A stretch of 64,000 nucleotides of DNA, taken from contig DASXGW010000004.1 in assembly GCA_036488875.1 (NCBI GenBank), forward strand, positions 186,001-250,000. The letters run 5' to 3'. Below the pieces are notes generated by a model. It saw only the letters and a program-made list of their open reading frames with translations, had not been told where the DNA came from and made no database searches. Source of the DNA: Candidatus Baltobacteraceae bacterium (GTDB lineage: Bacteria > Vulcanimicrobiota > Vulcanimicrobiia > Vulcanimicrobiales > Vulcanimicrobiaceae). Within the stretch, counting starts at the first letter, position 1; the number at the start of each line of letters is the position of its first letter. The position numbers were made by a program, and so were the translations under genes. Positions 1 through 9,025 of this stretch are shown here, piece after piece.

Positions 1-861
1 CAGCCGCCGGAGCTCTACGAACGCGCGATCGGCGGCGCGGTAGCCAAGCTCACGGATTTCAACGCGACCGTCGCGCGCTTCGATCTGGCGCCCGCGGAGC
101 GCATGACGTTTCCTACGTCCACGGGCATCACGGGCGACGGCGTCGTGTATTATCCGCCGGGCTTTGGCGCCGGTCGCAAATACCCGCTGAGCGTCTACAT
201 TCACGGCGGCCCCGACGATCCAACGGCGCTCGGATTCGATTTCTGGGCGCAAGTCATGGCGGCGCGCGGCTGGATCGTGCTGCGGCCGAACTATCGAGGC
301 AGTCCGAATCTCGGCTTAGCGTACAAGCGCGCGATCCTCTACGATCCCGAAGAAGGGCCGGGCAAAGACATCGTCGCGGCAATCGACGTGTTGCGGTCGC
401 GCGGCCTCGTCGACGAGTCGCGCATCGCAGTATCGGGCTGGTCGTACGGCGGCATCATGACCGCGTGGATGATTTCGAAGTATCATTTTTGGAAAGCCGC
501 GGTTTCGGGCGCGTCGGTCAACGATTGGATCACCGACTACGGTACCGCCGACGATAGCCTAGCCGATCGCGACATGCTGCACGGCTCGCCGTTCGTCGGC
601 GACAACGCGCCCGAGTGGCACCGCGTCTCGGCGATCTCGTACGCGCGCGACGTAACGACGCCGGTCCTGATCCTTTCCGACGTCGGCGACAATCGCGATC
701 CCTTCGCGACGTCGTCGATGTACTGGCGAGCGCTGCGCGACAACGGCAAGGACGCGACCTTACGCGTCTGGCCCATCAACGGGCATTTTCCGAGCGATCC
801 GGTGCGCATAGTCGACGTCTACCATTACTGGCTAGACTTCATCGCCCAACACTTCCGCTAG
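1..861 (+). CDS. S9-family (prolyl oligopeptidase-like) serine peptidase, C-terminal part
   Basis: The frame is open from base 1, so the 5' end lies outside the window; 286 residues remain. They form the alpha/beta-hydrolase catalytic domain of an S9 peptidase: YIHGGPDD (oxyanion-hole region), the nucleophile elbow GWSYGG near base 440, an Asp region (DVGDNRDPF) and the final His in NGHF. The missing N-terminal part would normally be a beta-propeller that gates access to the active site. Enzymes of this family cut short peptides, often after proline or as acyl/dipeptidyl peptidases. A second S9 enzyme starts 26 bases downstream on the same strand, so the two probably form one unit. The subfamily (S9C versus S9B) cannot be settled without the propeller. 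Confidence 0.85.
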   Translation, partial: QPPELYERAIGGAVAKLTDFNATVARFDLAPAERMTFPTSTGITGDGVVYYPPGFGAGRKYPLSVYIHGGPDDPTALGFDFWAQVMAARGWIVLRPNYRGSPNLGLAYKRAILYDPEEGPGKDIVAAIDVLRSRGLVDESRIAVSGWSYGGIMTAWMISKYHFWKAAVSGASVNDWITDYGTADDSLADRDMLHGSPFVGDNAPEWHRVSAISYARDVTTPVLILSDVGDNRDPFATSSMYWRALRDNGKDATLRVWPINGHFPSDPVRIVDVYHYWLDFIAQHFR

Positions 862-875
862 TGCGATCTTGGCAA

Positions 876-880
876 AGGAG
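876..880 (+). promoter_or_regulatory. Ribosome binding site that sets a TTG start
   Basis: AGGAG lies 7 bases before TTG 888, immediately ahead of a signal peptide. It argues for TTG 888 over the much longer upstream reading (from 615), which would overlap the preceding gene by about 250 bases. Confidence 0.7.
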
Positions 881-887
881 ACGTCCG

Positions 888-3059
888 TTGTATCGTACTT
901 TTCGAGCGCTGAGCGCGATCGCGCTGTTGAGCGCTGCCGCTCTTTGCGCGAGCGTTGCCGAGCCGGTGCGCGCGCAGTCGGCAGACGCAGCACAAACGAC
1001 GGTTGCCAAAGCCTCGCCTGCGGCGCAGGACGGCCCCGACCCGTTTCTTTGGCTCGAGGAGCAGACCGGCGCACGCGCAATGCAATGGGTGAATCAGCAG
1101 AATGCGCGCACGCTGCCGGTTCTTCAGAGCGATCCGCACTACGCGCTGCTGTATAACGACGCCTATTCCGTCATTACCGCGAAGGGGCGCATTCCATATC
1201 CGTCCGTGCTCGACGGTGCCGTGTACAACTTCTGGACCGACGCGACGCATCAACAGGGCATTTGGCGCCGAACGACGTTCGCCGATTACGCGAGCGATAC
1301 GCCTCGCTGGACGACCGTGCTCGATCTCGACGCGCTAAGCAAAGCGGACAACAAAACCTGGGTCAATCACGGCGCCGACTGTAACTGGCCCAAAGAGTAT
1401 GACTGCTTGTTGCAGCTCTCAAACGGTGGCGAGGACGCCGACACGGTTCGCGAGTTCGACCTTCGCACGGACTCGTTCCGTCAAGGCGGCTTCATGCTTG
1501 CGCGCGGGAAGCAAGACGTGTCGTGGTTCGACGACGACACCATTGCGGTCGCACGCGAGTGGACGCCCGGACAGCTGACGAAATCGGGCTACCCGTACGT
1601 CGTGAAATTGTTGCGCCGGGGACGGCCGTTATCCAGTGCGCTCGAGATCTTCCGCGGCAAGCCGACCGACGTCTCCGATTCCGCCTCCCAGCTCTACGAC
1701 GCGCGAGGAGATCGGCTCACCCTGATCACTCGAGGCGTCGACTTCTTCCACACCCAGACGTATCTCTACAACGGTAACAAGGCAGTCCTCACCGGTTTGC
1801 CGCTGAAATCGAGCATCGACGGCATGGTCGACGGACGGATCGTCGTGTCGCTCAACGAGCCGTGGACTGCCGGCGGGAAAACCTTTCCCGAGGGCGCGGT
1901 CGTTGCTCTTGCGTACGCGCAGTTCAAGCGCGATCCGGCCCACCTGCATCCGACGCTCGTGCGCGCCGCCGGGCCTCGTGAAGCGATCGATTCCGTCGCG
2001 ATCACGCGATCGAAGATGATCCTGTCGATCTACCAGAACGTCCGCGGCCACGCGTTCGTTTTTACGCCGCAGGGCGCAACCGGTTGGCAAGTCACGCAGC
2101 TAGTCCTCCCCGATAAATCCACGGTTTACCTCGCCGATACGAATCTGCACGACAACCGTGCCTATATTGCGGTGACGGGCTACCTCACGCCGACCACGCT
2201 ATGGTCCGTGAACGCCGATACCGGTGCCCTCGCTAAGGTCAAAGCGCTGCCTGCGGAGTTCGACGCGTCAAACGACACCGTCGACCAGTACGAAGCCACG
2301 TCGACCGACGGCACGAAGATTCCGTATTTTATCGTGCATCCCAAGATCATGAAGCTCGACGGACGCAACCCGACGGTGTTATACGGCTACGGCGGCTTTC
2401 AAGTGCCGCTCTGGCCGTCATATTCGGGCACCGTCGGCAAGGCGTGGCTCGAGCGCGGCGGTGTCTACGTCGTCGCCAACATTCGCGGCGGCGGCGAGTT
2501 CGGTCCGGCGTGGCACGATGCCGGACTAAAGACGCACCGCCAGATCGTCTACGATGATTTCTATTCGGTCGCGCAGGATCTGATCGCGCGCAAGATCACC
2601 TCACCCAGGCGGCTCGGCATCCAGGGTGGATCCAATGGAGGACTGCTCATGGGCGTCGAGTTCACGCAGCATCCGAGCGAGTTCAACGCCGTCGACATCC
2701 AAGTGCCTTTGCTCGATATGCTAAGGATCGAAAAAATCGACGCGGGCGCGTCGTGGGTCGGTGAATACGGCAGCATCTCCGATCCGGCGGTCAAGGCGTT
2801 TTGGGAAGCGCGTTCGCCGTATGCGAACCTCAAAGCCGGTGTCGCCTATCCCGAACCGTTTATTTGGACGACGACCAAGGACGATCGTGTGGGTCCTCAG
2901 CATGCCCGCAAATTTGCCGCTAAGCTTGCTGCAATGGACGTGCCGTATCTGTTCTTTGAAGTGACGCAAGGCGGCCACGGCGCCGGCGCCAACCCCAAGC
3001 AGGACGCGACGACGAGCGCGCTCGAGTGGACCTATTTTACGATGAAGCTCATGGAGTGA
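888..3059 (+). CDS. Secreted prolyl oligopeptidase (S9A)
   Basis: A 723-residue serine peptidase, close to the usual ~700 of prolyl oligopeptidases. The TTG start at 888 has AGGAG 7 bases upstream and opens a signal peptide (basic YRTFR, hydrophobic stretch, VRAQS cleavage region), so the enzyme is probably periplasmic. The N-terminal DPFLWLEE motif is typical of S9A. A seven-bladed propeller should span about residues 110-430. The C-terminal hydrolase domain has YGYGGF, the NIRGGGEFG segment, the nucleophile GGSNGG (near base 2625), Asp in TKDDRVGP and His in QGGHGAG. It should hydrolyse short peptides after proline. It follows another S9 peptidase gene by 26 bases, suggesting a peptide-scavenging pair. 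It ends 18 bases before a convergent aldehyde dehydrogenase. Confidence 0.9.
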   Translation: MYRTFRALSAIALLSAAALCASVAEPVRAQSADAAQTTVAKASPAAQDGPDPFLWLEEQTGARAMQWVNQQNARTLPVLQSDPHYALLYNDAYSVITAKGRIPYPSVLDGAVYNFWTDATHQQGIWRRTTFADYASDTPRWTTVLDLDALSKADNKTWVNHGADCNWPKEYDCLLQLSNGGEDADTVREFDLRTDSFRQGGFMLARGKQDVSWFDDDTIAVAREWTPGQLTKSGYPYVVKLLRRGRPLSSALEIFRGKPTDVSDSASQLYDARGDRLTLITRGVDFFHTQTYLYNGNKAVLTGLPLKSSIDGMVDGRIVVSLNEPWTAGGKTFPEGAVVALAYAQFKRDPAHLHPTLVRAAGPREAIDSVAITRSKMILSIYQNVRGHAFVFTPQGATGWQVTQLVLPDKSTVYLADTNLHDNRAYIAVTGYLTPTTLWSVNADTGALAKVKALPAEFDASNDTVDQYEATSTDGTKIPYFIVHPKIMKLDGRNPTVLYGYGGFQVPLWPSYSGTVGKAWLERGGVYVVANIRGGGEFGPAWHDAGLKTHRQIVYDDFYSVAQDLIARKITSPRRLGIQGGSNGGLLMGVEFTQHPSEFNAVDIQVPLLDMLRIEKIDAGASWVGEYGSISDPAVKAFWEARSPYANLKAGVAYPEPFIWTTTKDDRVGPQHARKFAAKLAAMDVPYLFFEVTQGGHGAGANPKQDATTSALEWTYFTMKLME

Positions 3060-3077
3060 GGATCCGGTAAGGCGGAC

Positions 3078-4604
3078 TTACTCGCTAAACCACCCGGAGG
3101 GGACGACGTCGAGGTTCACGTTGATCTGCTTGACCTCCGTGTACGCGTCGTAGCCGTACGTGCCGAGCTCGCGCCCGATGCCGGACTGCTTGTAGCCGCC
3201 CCACGGCGCTTCGTTGTACGTCGGATGATACGTATTGATCCACGTGATGCCGGCGCGCATCTTGCGGATCACGCGGTGCGCTTTGCCGACGTCTTGGGTA
3301 AAGACGGCGCCGGCCAGTCCGTAGACCGTATCGTTAGCCAGACGAATCGCGTCGGCTTCGTCTTCGAACGTCTGCACCACCAGCACCGGTCCGAAGATTT
3401 CCTCTTGAACGATGCGCATGTCGCGTTTCGTGTTGTCGAAAATGGTGGGGGCGATGAAGTTGCCGTTTGCAAGCGGTCCGCCGAGACGCTCGCCGCCGCA
3501 CAACAGCTTCGCGCCTTCTTCGCGGCCGGTCGTAATGTAGCTCTCGACGCGTTCGCGATGCACGGGTGAAATAATCGGGCCCATTTCGCTGTTCGGATCG
3601 AAACCGTCGCCGACCCGAATCTTGCGCGCGCGCTCGACCACGCGATCGATCAGCTTGTCGTGAATCGACCGTTCGACGATCAAGCGCGATCCGGCCGAAC
3701 AGACCTGGCCGGAGTTGGCGAAGATGCCGAAGAGCGCGTAATCGACGGCCGTATCGAAGTCGGCGTCGGCGAAGACGACGTTGGGCGATTTGCCGCCGAG
3801 CTCGAGCGAGATTTTCTTGAGGTTCGACGTGGCGGCTTGCATGATGCTGCGACCGGTTTTTGTTCCGCCGGTAAACGCGATCTTATCGACTTGCGTGCTG
3901 GCGGCGAGCGCGTGGCCGACCGTCGCGCCGGCACCGAGAACGATGTTGACGACGCCGGCCGGAAACTCGAGTTCTTCGAAGATCGCCGCTAAACGGAGCG
4001 TTGAAAGCGGCGTGAGCTCGGCGGGCTTGAGAATGCACACGTTGCCGGCCGCGAGAGCCGGCGCGAGCTTCCACACCGCCATGAGCAGCGGGTAGTTCCA
4101 CGGCACGATCTGTCCGCAAACGCCGATCGGCTCGCGCACGGTAAACGACTGCGACGGCGCGGGCACGTCGAAGGTTTGCCCGTGCGGCTTCGTGGCAATG
4201 CCGGCGTAATAGCGGAAGCAGTTGGCGGCGTCGATGACGTCGTACTCGGCTTCGCGCAGCGGCTTGCCGTTGTTGAGCGTGTCGATGCGCGTGAACTCGT
4301 CGCGCAAAGCGTCGATGCGGTCGGCGACGCGCAAGAGCAGCGCCGCGCGGTCGGCGGCGGTAAGCGATCCCCACGGACCCTCGTCGAACGCTTTGCGGGC
4401 GGCGCGAATCGCCTCTTCGGCGTCGCGCTCCGTGCCCTCGGCGACGGTCGCGATCGTTTCGCCGTTCGCGGGATTGATCAAGTCGCGCGTGCCGTCTTGG
4501 GCCGCGAGCTTCCAGCGACCGTCGACGTACATCGGGATGACGTTTCCGGAGCGCGGCAGCCCGCGCAGAATTTCTTCGCTGCTGACTCGTTGTATCGTTT
4601 CCAT
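3078..4604 (-). CDS. NAD(P)+-dependent aldehyde dehydrogenase, likely 4-aminobutanal (GABA-aldehyde) dehydrogenase
   Basis: A 508-residue ALDH-superfamily enzyme with all core signatures: PWNYP (residues 168-172), KPAE (193), the catalytic Glu in LELGGKSPN (Glu268) and the nucleophilic Cys in GQVCSAGS (Cys302). It oxidises an aldehyde to the acid with NAD(P)+. It is the last gene of a leftward operon, 4 bases after patA, which follows gabT with no gap. PatA makes 4-aminobutanal (pyrroline) from putrescine and GabT consumes GABA, so the intermediate step is the natural role here. That substrate is inferred from context; the sequence alone fits betaine-aldehyde or general ALDH1-like enzymes equally well. 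A divergent PucR-type regulator probably controls the operon. Confidence 0.9.
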   Translation of the reverse strand: METIQRVSSEEILRGLPRSGNVIPMYVDGRWKLAAQDGTRDLINPANGETIATVAEGTERDAEEAIRAARKAFDEGPWGSLTAADRAALLLRVADRIDALRDEFTRIDTLNNGKPLREAEYDVIDAANCFRYYAGIATKPHGQTFDVPAPSQSFTVREPIGVCGQIVPWNYPLLMAVWKLAPALAAGNVCILKPAELTPLSTLRLAAIFEELEFPAGVVNIVLGAGATVGHALAASTQVDKIAFTGGTKTGRSIMQAATSNLKKISLELGGKSPNVVFADADFDTAVDYALFGIFANSGQVCSAGSRLIVERSIHDKLIDRVVERARKIRVGDGFDPNSEMGPIISPVHRERVESYITTGREEGAKLLCGGERLGGPLANGNFIAPTIFDNTKRDMRIVQEEIFGPVLVVQTFEDEADAIRLANDTVYGLAGAVFTQDVGKAHRVIRKMRAGITWINTYHPTYNEAPWGGYKQSGIGRELGTYGYDAYTEVKQINVNLDVVPSGWFSE

Positions 4605-4608
4605 CGAG

Positions 4609-5976
<1,368 letters not shown>

Positions 5977-7227
5977 TTATTTCAACACGTGCTCCACGCT
6001 GTCTGAGAATATGCGCAGCGCTTCGTCGAGATCGGCGTCGTCGATAACGAGCGGTACCAAGATGCGTACGACGTTGCGTTTGCCGGCGAGCAGCAGCAAG
6101 AGGCCGCGTTCGCGCGCCGCGTCGACGATCTGCTCGGCACCCGTCGACAGCTCCATGGCGACCATCGCGCCCAAGCCGCGCACGTCTTCGATCTGCGGAA
6201 AACGCGACTGCAGCGAGCGCAGCTCGACGGTCAGGCGAGCACCGATCTCTCGCGCGCGTGCCAAGAACGCTTCGTCCATCAACTCGAAGGTCGCGAGCGC
6301 GGCGGCGCATGCAACCGGATTGCCCGCAAACGTTCCGCCCAGACCGCCCGGGGCGGGCGCGTCCATGATTTCGGCTTTGCCGGTCACGCCTGCGAGCGGC
6401 AATCCTCCGGCAAGCGATTTGGCGACGGTAACGAGATCGGGTTCGATGCCGTAATGTTCGCACGCAAAGAACTTTCCGGTGCGTCCGAATCCGGTTTGAA
6501 TCTCGTCGGCAACCAGCACGATGCCGTGTGCGATCGTCAACGCGCGCAGATTGCGCAAGAACTGCGCGGGCGCCGGCACGAATCCGCCTTCGCCCAGCAC
6601 CGGCTCGACGATGATCGCGGCGACGCGATCGGGAGCGACGGTGCTTTCGAAAATCTCTTCGAGCGCTTCGATCGCGCGCTCGCTCGTGATGCCGTGATGC
6701 TCGTACGGAAACGGCGCGTGATAGACCTCGGTGCAGAACGGCCCAAAGTGCTGTTTGTACGGTGCGTTCTTGCCGGTCATCGATAGCGCGAGCAGCGTTC
6801 TGCCGTGATAGCCGTGGGCGAACGCGATCACCGCCGGTCGCCGCGTGTACTCGCGCGCGATCTTGATTGCGTTCTCGGTCGCTTCCGCGCCGGTCGAAAG
6901 CAAAAGCGTTTTCTTCGCCGACGTTCCCGGCGCGCGGCGGTTGAGCGCTTCGGCGACCGCCACGTACGACTCGTACGTCGCGACCTGGAAGCAGGTGTGC
7001 GTCAGGCGTTTGGCTTGCTCGGCGATCGCCTCGGCGATTTTTGGATGCGCGTGGCCGAGGTTGAGCGTCCCGATGCCGCCCACGAAATCGAGGTAGGATC
7101 GGCCCTGATCGTCCCAAATGCGGGCGCCGGCGCCGCGCTCGACGACGACGGGATGGGCGACCGAGACCCCGCGGGGAACCGCGGCGGAGCGCCGGCCAAT
7201 GACGTTCTGCTTGCTGATCGTATCCAT
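5977..7227 (-). CDS. gabT: 4-aminobutyrate aminotransferase (class III)
   Basis: A 416-residue PLP enzyme: GAEATENA (residues 113-120), the HGYHGRT substrate loop (138-144), ADEIQTGFGRTG (Asp240) and the catalytic lysine in TVAKSLAGG (Lys270). Motifs fit GABA transaminases, which turn GABA plus 2-oxoglutarate into succinic semialdehyde and glutamate. ATG 7227 was chosen over an upstream TTG at 7296, because homology begins only after it and the longer reading would run into the divergent regulator. No Shine-Dalgarno is evident, so translation may be leaderless or weak. It is the first gene of the gabT-patA-aldehyde dehydrogenase operon and would complete putrescine to succinic semialdehyde. 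No succinic semialdehyde dehydrogenase is obvious nearby unless the ALDH serves both steps. Confidence 0.88.
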   Translation of the reverse strand: MDTISKQNVIGRRSAAVPRGVSVAHPVVVERGAGARIWDDQGRSYLDFVGGIGTLNLGHAHPKIAEAIAEQAKRLTHTCFQVATYESYVAVAEALNRRAPGTSAKKTLLLSTGAEATENAIKIAREYTRRPAVIAFAHGYHGRTLLALSMTGKNAPYKQHFGPFCTEVYHAPFPYEHHGITSERAIEALEEIFESTVAPDRVAAIIVEPVLGEGGFVPAPAQFLRNLRALTIAHGIVLVADEIQTGFGRTGKFFACEHYGIEPDLVTVAKSLAGGLPLAGVTGKAEIMDAPAPGGLGGTFAGNPVACAAALATFELMDEAFLARAREIGARLTVELRSLQSRFPQIEDVRGLGAMVAMELSTGAEQIVDAARERGLLLLLAGKRNVVRILVPLVIDDADLDEALRIFSDSVEHVLK

Positions 7228-7274
7228 AGGCAAGGAAGTGCTCTGTTTCGAGTGTAAGCGGTGGGCACAGGTCG
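7228..7274. promoter_or_regulatory. Short divergent control region between gabT and the PucR-type regulator
   Basis: Only 47 bases separate the two divergent start codons. On the minus strand a TTACACT hexamer-like -10 lies about 20 bases before the gabT ATG; no convincing -35 was found. The geometry is typical of a regulator that controls both its own gene and the divergent operon. Confidence 0.4.
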
Positions 7275-8948
7275 ATGCCAGGTATGTCCGGCACAATTTT
7301 ACCGCCCTTTTTGGAGGAAGAGTCCAAAAAAGCCACGCCGCTGACCGTGCGCGACGTGCTGCGCCTGCGTGTCCTCCAAGGCAGCCGTTTGGTGGCCGGG
7401 GAGGCGGGCCTCGATCGCCCCGTCATGTGGTCCCACGTGGTCGACATGCCCGATCCGGCGCCGTGGGTGCCCGAGGGCTACTTCCTTTTGACGACCGGCT
7501 ACAGCTGGCCGAAGGACGCCGCCGCCCAGCGCGAGCTGATCGAGGCGCTTGCCGTGCGGGGCGTGGCCGGCGTTGGATTGGCGGTGGGCCGGTACGTTCC
7601 GGAGTTTTCCAAAGCCGAGCGCGAGGCCGCCGATCGCGCGTTTCTGCCGCTGGTCGAGATTCCGTTCGATATTCCGTTCGCGCGCATAACCGAAGAGCTG
7701 CACCGTGCGATCATGGCCGAGCCGTATCGCGTGATCGAGCGTTCGGAACAGATCCACCGTGCGTTGATGCACGCCGCGTCGCGCGAAGCGACGCTCGACG
7801 ATTTGGCGCGCACGCTCGGGCCGCTGATCGGCCGATCGGTGACGTTTGAAGATCCGCATGGAAAGCTGCTTGCGAGCTGCACGATCGACGAGCGCGCCGA
7901 TCCAATTCGGCGAGAGACGCTCGAAAACGCGCAGACGCCGCCCAAGATGCTCGAAGTGCTGCAGGCGTCGGGGCTCGATCGACGCCTGCGTTCGAGTGAA
8001 AAGCCGATTCGCGTTCCGGCGATGCCGCAAATCGGATTGGTCGCGCGGTTGGCGTGCCCGATACGGCTGGGTGCGGAGTTCGTAGGCGCCGTCTGGATCG
8101 TTGAAGGCGACCAGCCGCTTTCGGAGCTCGATCACCGCGCCGCCGAATACGCCGCGCTCGTCGCGGCCATTCACATCGCGCACCAGCGCGAGCTCGCGTC
8201 GCTCGAAGCGTCGCTCGGGTATGCGTCGATTCTTTCGCTGCTCGAATCCGAAGGCGAGTTGACGCCGGCCGCGCTCGAGCGCGTGCGGCTGCTGGGATTC
8301 GATCCGGAAAAATCGTATCGTCCGGCGATCGCCGTTCTACCCGAAGAGATGCCGCTCGGGCGCGAGGGATTCTTGCGGCGCGACCGCGTCGCCTCGCGCG
8401 TTCGCGAAGCGTTGCGCAGATACGGCGCCGATCAGCTCGTTTCGGTCGTTCTCGATCGCGTGCCGTTCTTGATTCCCGCGCAAGTCGATATCGACGCACT
8501 CGCGAGCGTGCTCGACCCCGAAGTCACGCTCGTCGCCGGACGCGTACAGCGCGGCGTCGAGGGCGTTCGCACGGGTTACCGGCAGGCGCTTTCGCTGCTG
8601 CGCTATCGAAAGCGGCCGCGCGTCTGTTCGTTCGACGACGTCTTAGTGCCGCGCGTTATCGGGGGCGATACCGAAGCGCGGCGGACGTTCATCGATGACT
8701 CGCTGGCGCCGTTGCTGCGTCAACGCGGCGGAAGGAACCTCGCCGACGCGGTGCTGGCCCTGGCGCGCAACGGCTTTGCCATGAAAGAGACTGCCGACGC
8801 GCTTGGGATCCACACCAATACCCTGCGATATCGGCTGAACCGAGCGTCCGACGTGCTCGGGCGGCGTTTCGACGGTGCCGACGAGCGCTTCGAACTGCAG
8901 TTGCTCGCGAAACTTGTCGAATTCGAGGGCGGATCGGGTATTTTGTAG
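7275..8948 (+). CDS. PucR/CdaR-family transcriptional regulator
   Basis: A 557-residue regulator with three recognisable parts. About residues 20-140 form the PucR (purine-catabolism) N-terminal domain (LTVRDVLRLRVLQGSRLVAGEAGLD, MPDPAPWVPEGYFLLTTGY). A central GAF/CdaR-like segment follows. A C-terminal HTH_30 domain covers about 500-545 (MKETADALGIHTNTLRYRL). In many bacteria such proteins activate catabolic operons, including GABA and putrescine use, in response to the substrate. It is divergent to gabT-patA-ALDH and just upstream of a TonB receptor and amine oxidase, so local control is likely. The start is uncertain: ATG 7275 and ATG 7284 are both possible and neither has a strong ribosome site. 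Confidence 0.88.
   Translation: MPGMSGTILPPFLEEESKKATPLTVRDVLRLRVLQGSRLVAGEAGLDRPVMWSHVVDMPDPAPWVPEGYFLLTTGYSWPKDAAAQRELIEALAVRGVAGVGLAVGRYVPEFSKAEREAADRAFLPLVEIPFDIPFARITEELHRAIMAEPYRVIERSEQIHRALMHAASREATLDDLARTLGPLIGRSVTFEDPHGKLLASCTIDERADPIRRETLENAQTPPKMLEVLQASGLDRRLRSSEKPIRVPAMPQIGLVARLACPIRLGAEFVGAVWIVEGDQPLSELDHRAAEYAALVAAIHIAHQRELASLEASLGYASILSLLESEGELTPAALERVRLLGFDPEKSYRPAIAVLPEEMPLGREGFLRRDRVASRVREALRRYGADQLVSVVLDRVPFLIPAQVDIDALASVLDPEVTLVAGRVQRGVEGVRTGYRQALSLLRYRKRPRVCSFDDVLVPRVIGGDTEARRTFIDDSLAPLLRQRGGRNLADAVLALARNGFAMKETADALGIHTNTLRYRLNRASDVLGRRFDGADERFELQLLAKLVEFEGGSGIL
7285..7295. promoter_or_regulatory. Candidate operator TGTCCGGCACA
   Basis: An 11-base near-palindrome (TGT-CCGGC-ACA) lies at the very start of the regulator reading frame, next to the gabT promoter region. 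Its first nine bases recur at 8976-8984 ahead of the TonB receptor, in the same orientation. Binding by the PucR-type regulator is an inference. Confidence 0.35.
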
Positions 8949-8952
8949 GGCA

Positions 8953-8981
8953 CGGACAGACCCCATTGGGGAATTTGTCCG
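8953..8981. promoter_or_regulatory. Nested inverted repeat between the regulator and the TonB receptor
   Basis: CGGACA (8953-8958) pairs with TGTCCG (8976-8981), and inside it CCCC (8961-8964) pairs with GGGG (8968-8971) around ATT. It lies 4 bases after the regulator stop. No T-run follows, so a classic intrinsic terminator is unlikely. The right arm contains the shared TGTCCGGCA word, which favours an operator. A hairpin attenuator is an alternative. Confidence 0.45.
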
Positions 8982-9025
8982 GCATCTCCATAGGGGCGAC
9001 GGCAAACGAGCCGTACTTCACGAAG

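Noticed and set aside
615-887. Longer N-terminus for the prolyl oligopeptidase
   Set aside because: It would overlap the preceding peptidase gene by about 250 bases and precede a clear signal peptide with its own ribosome site at TTG 888.
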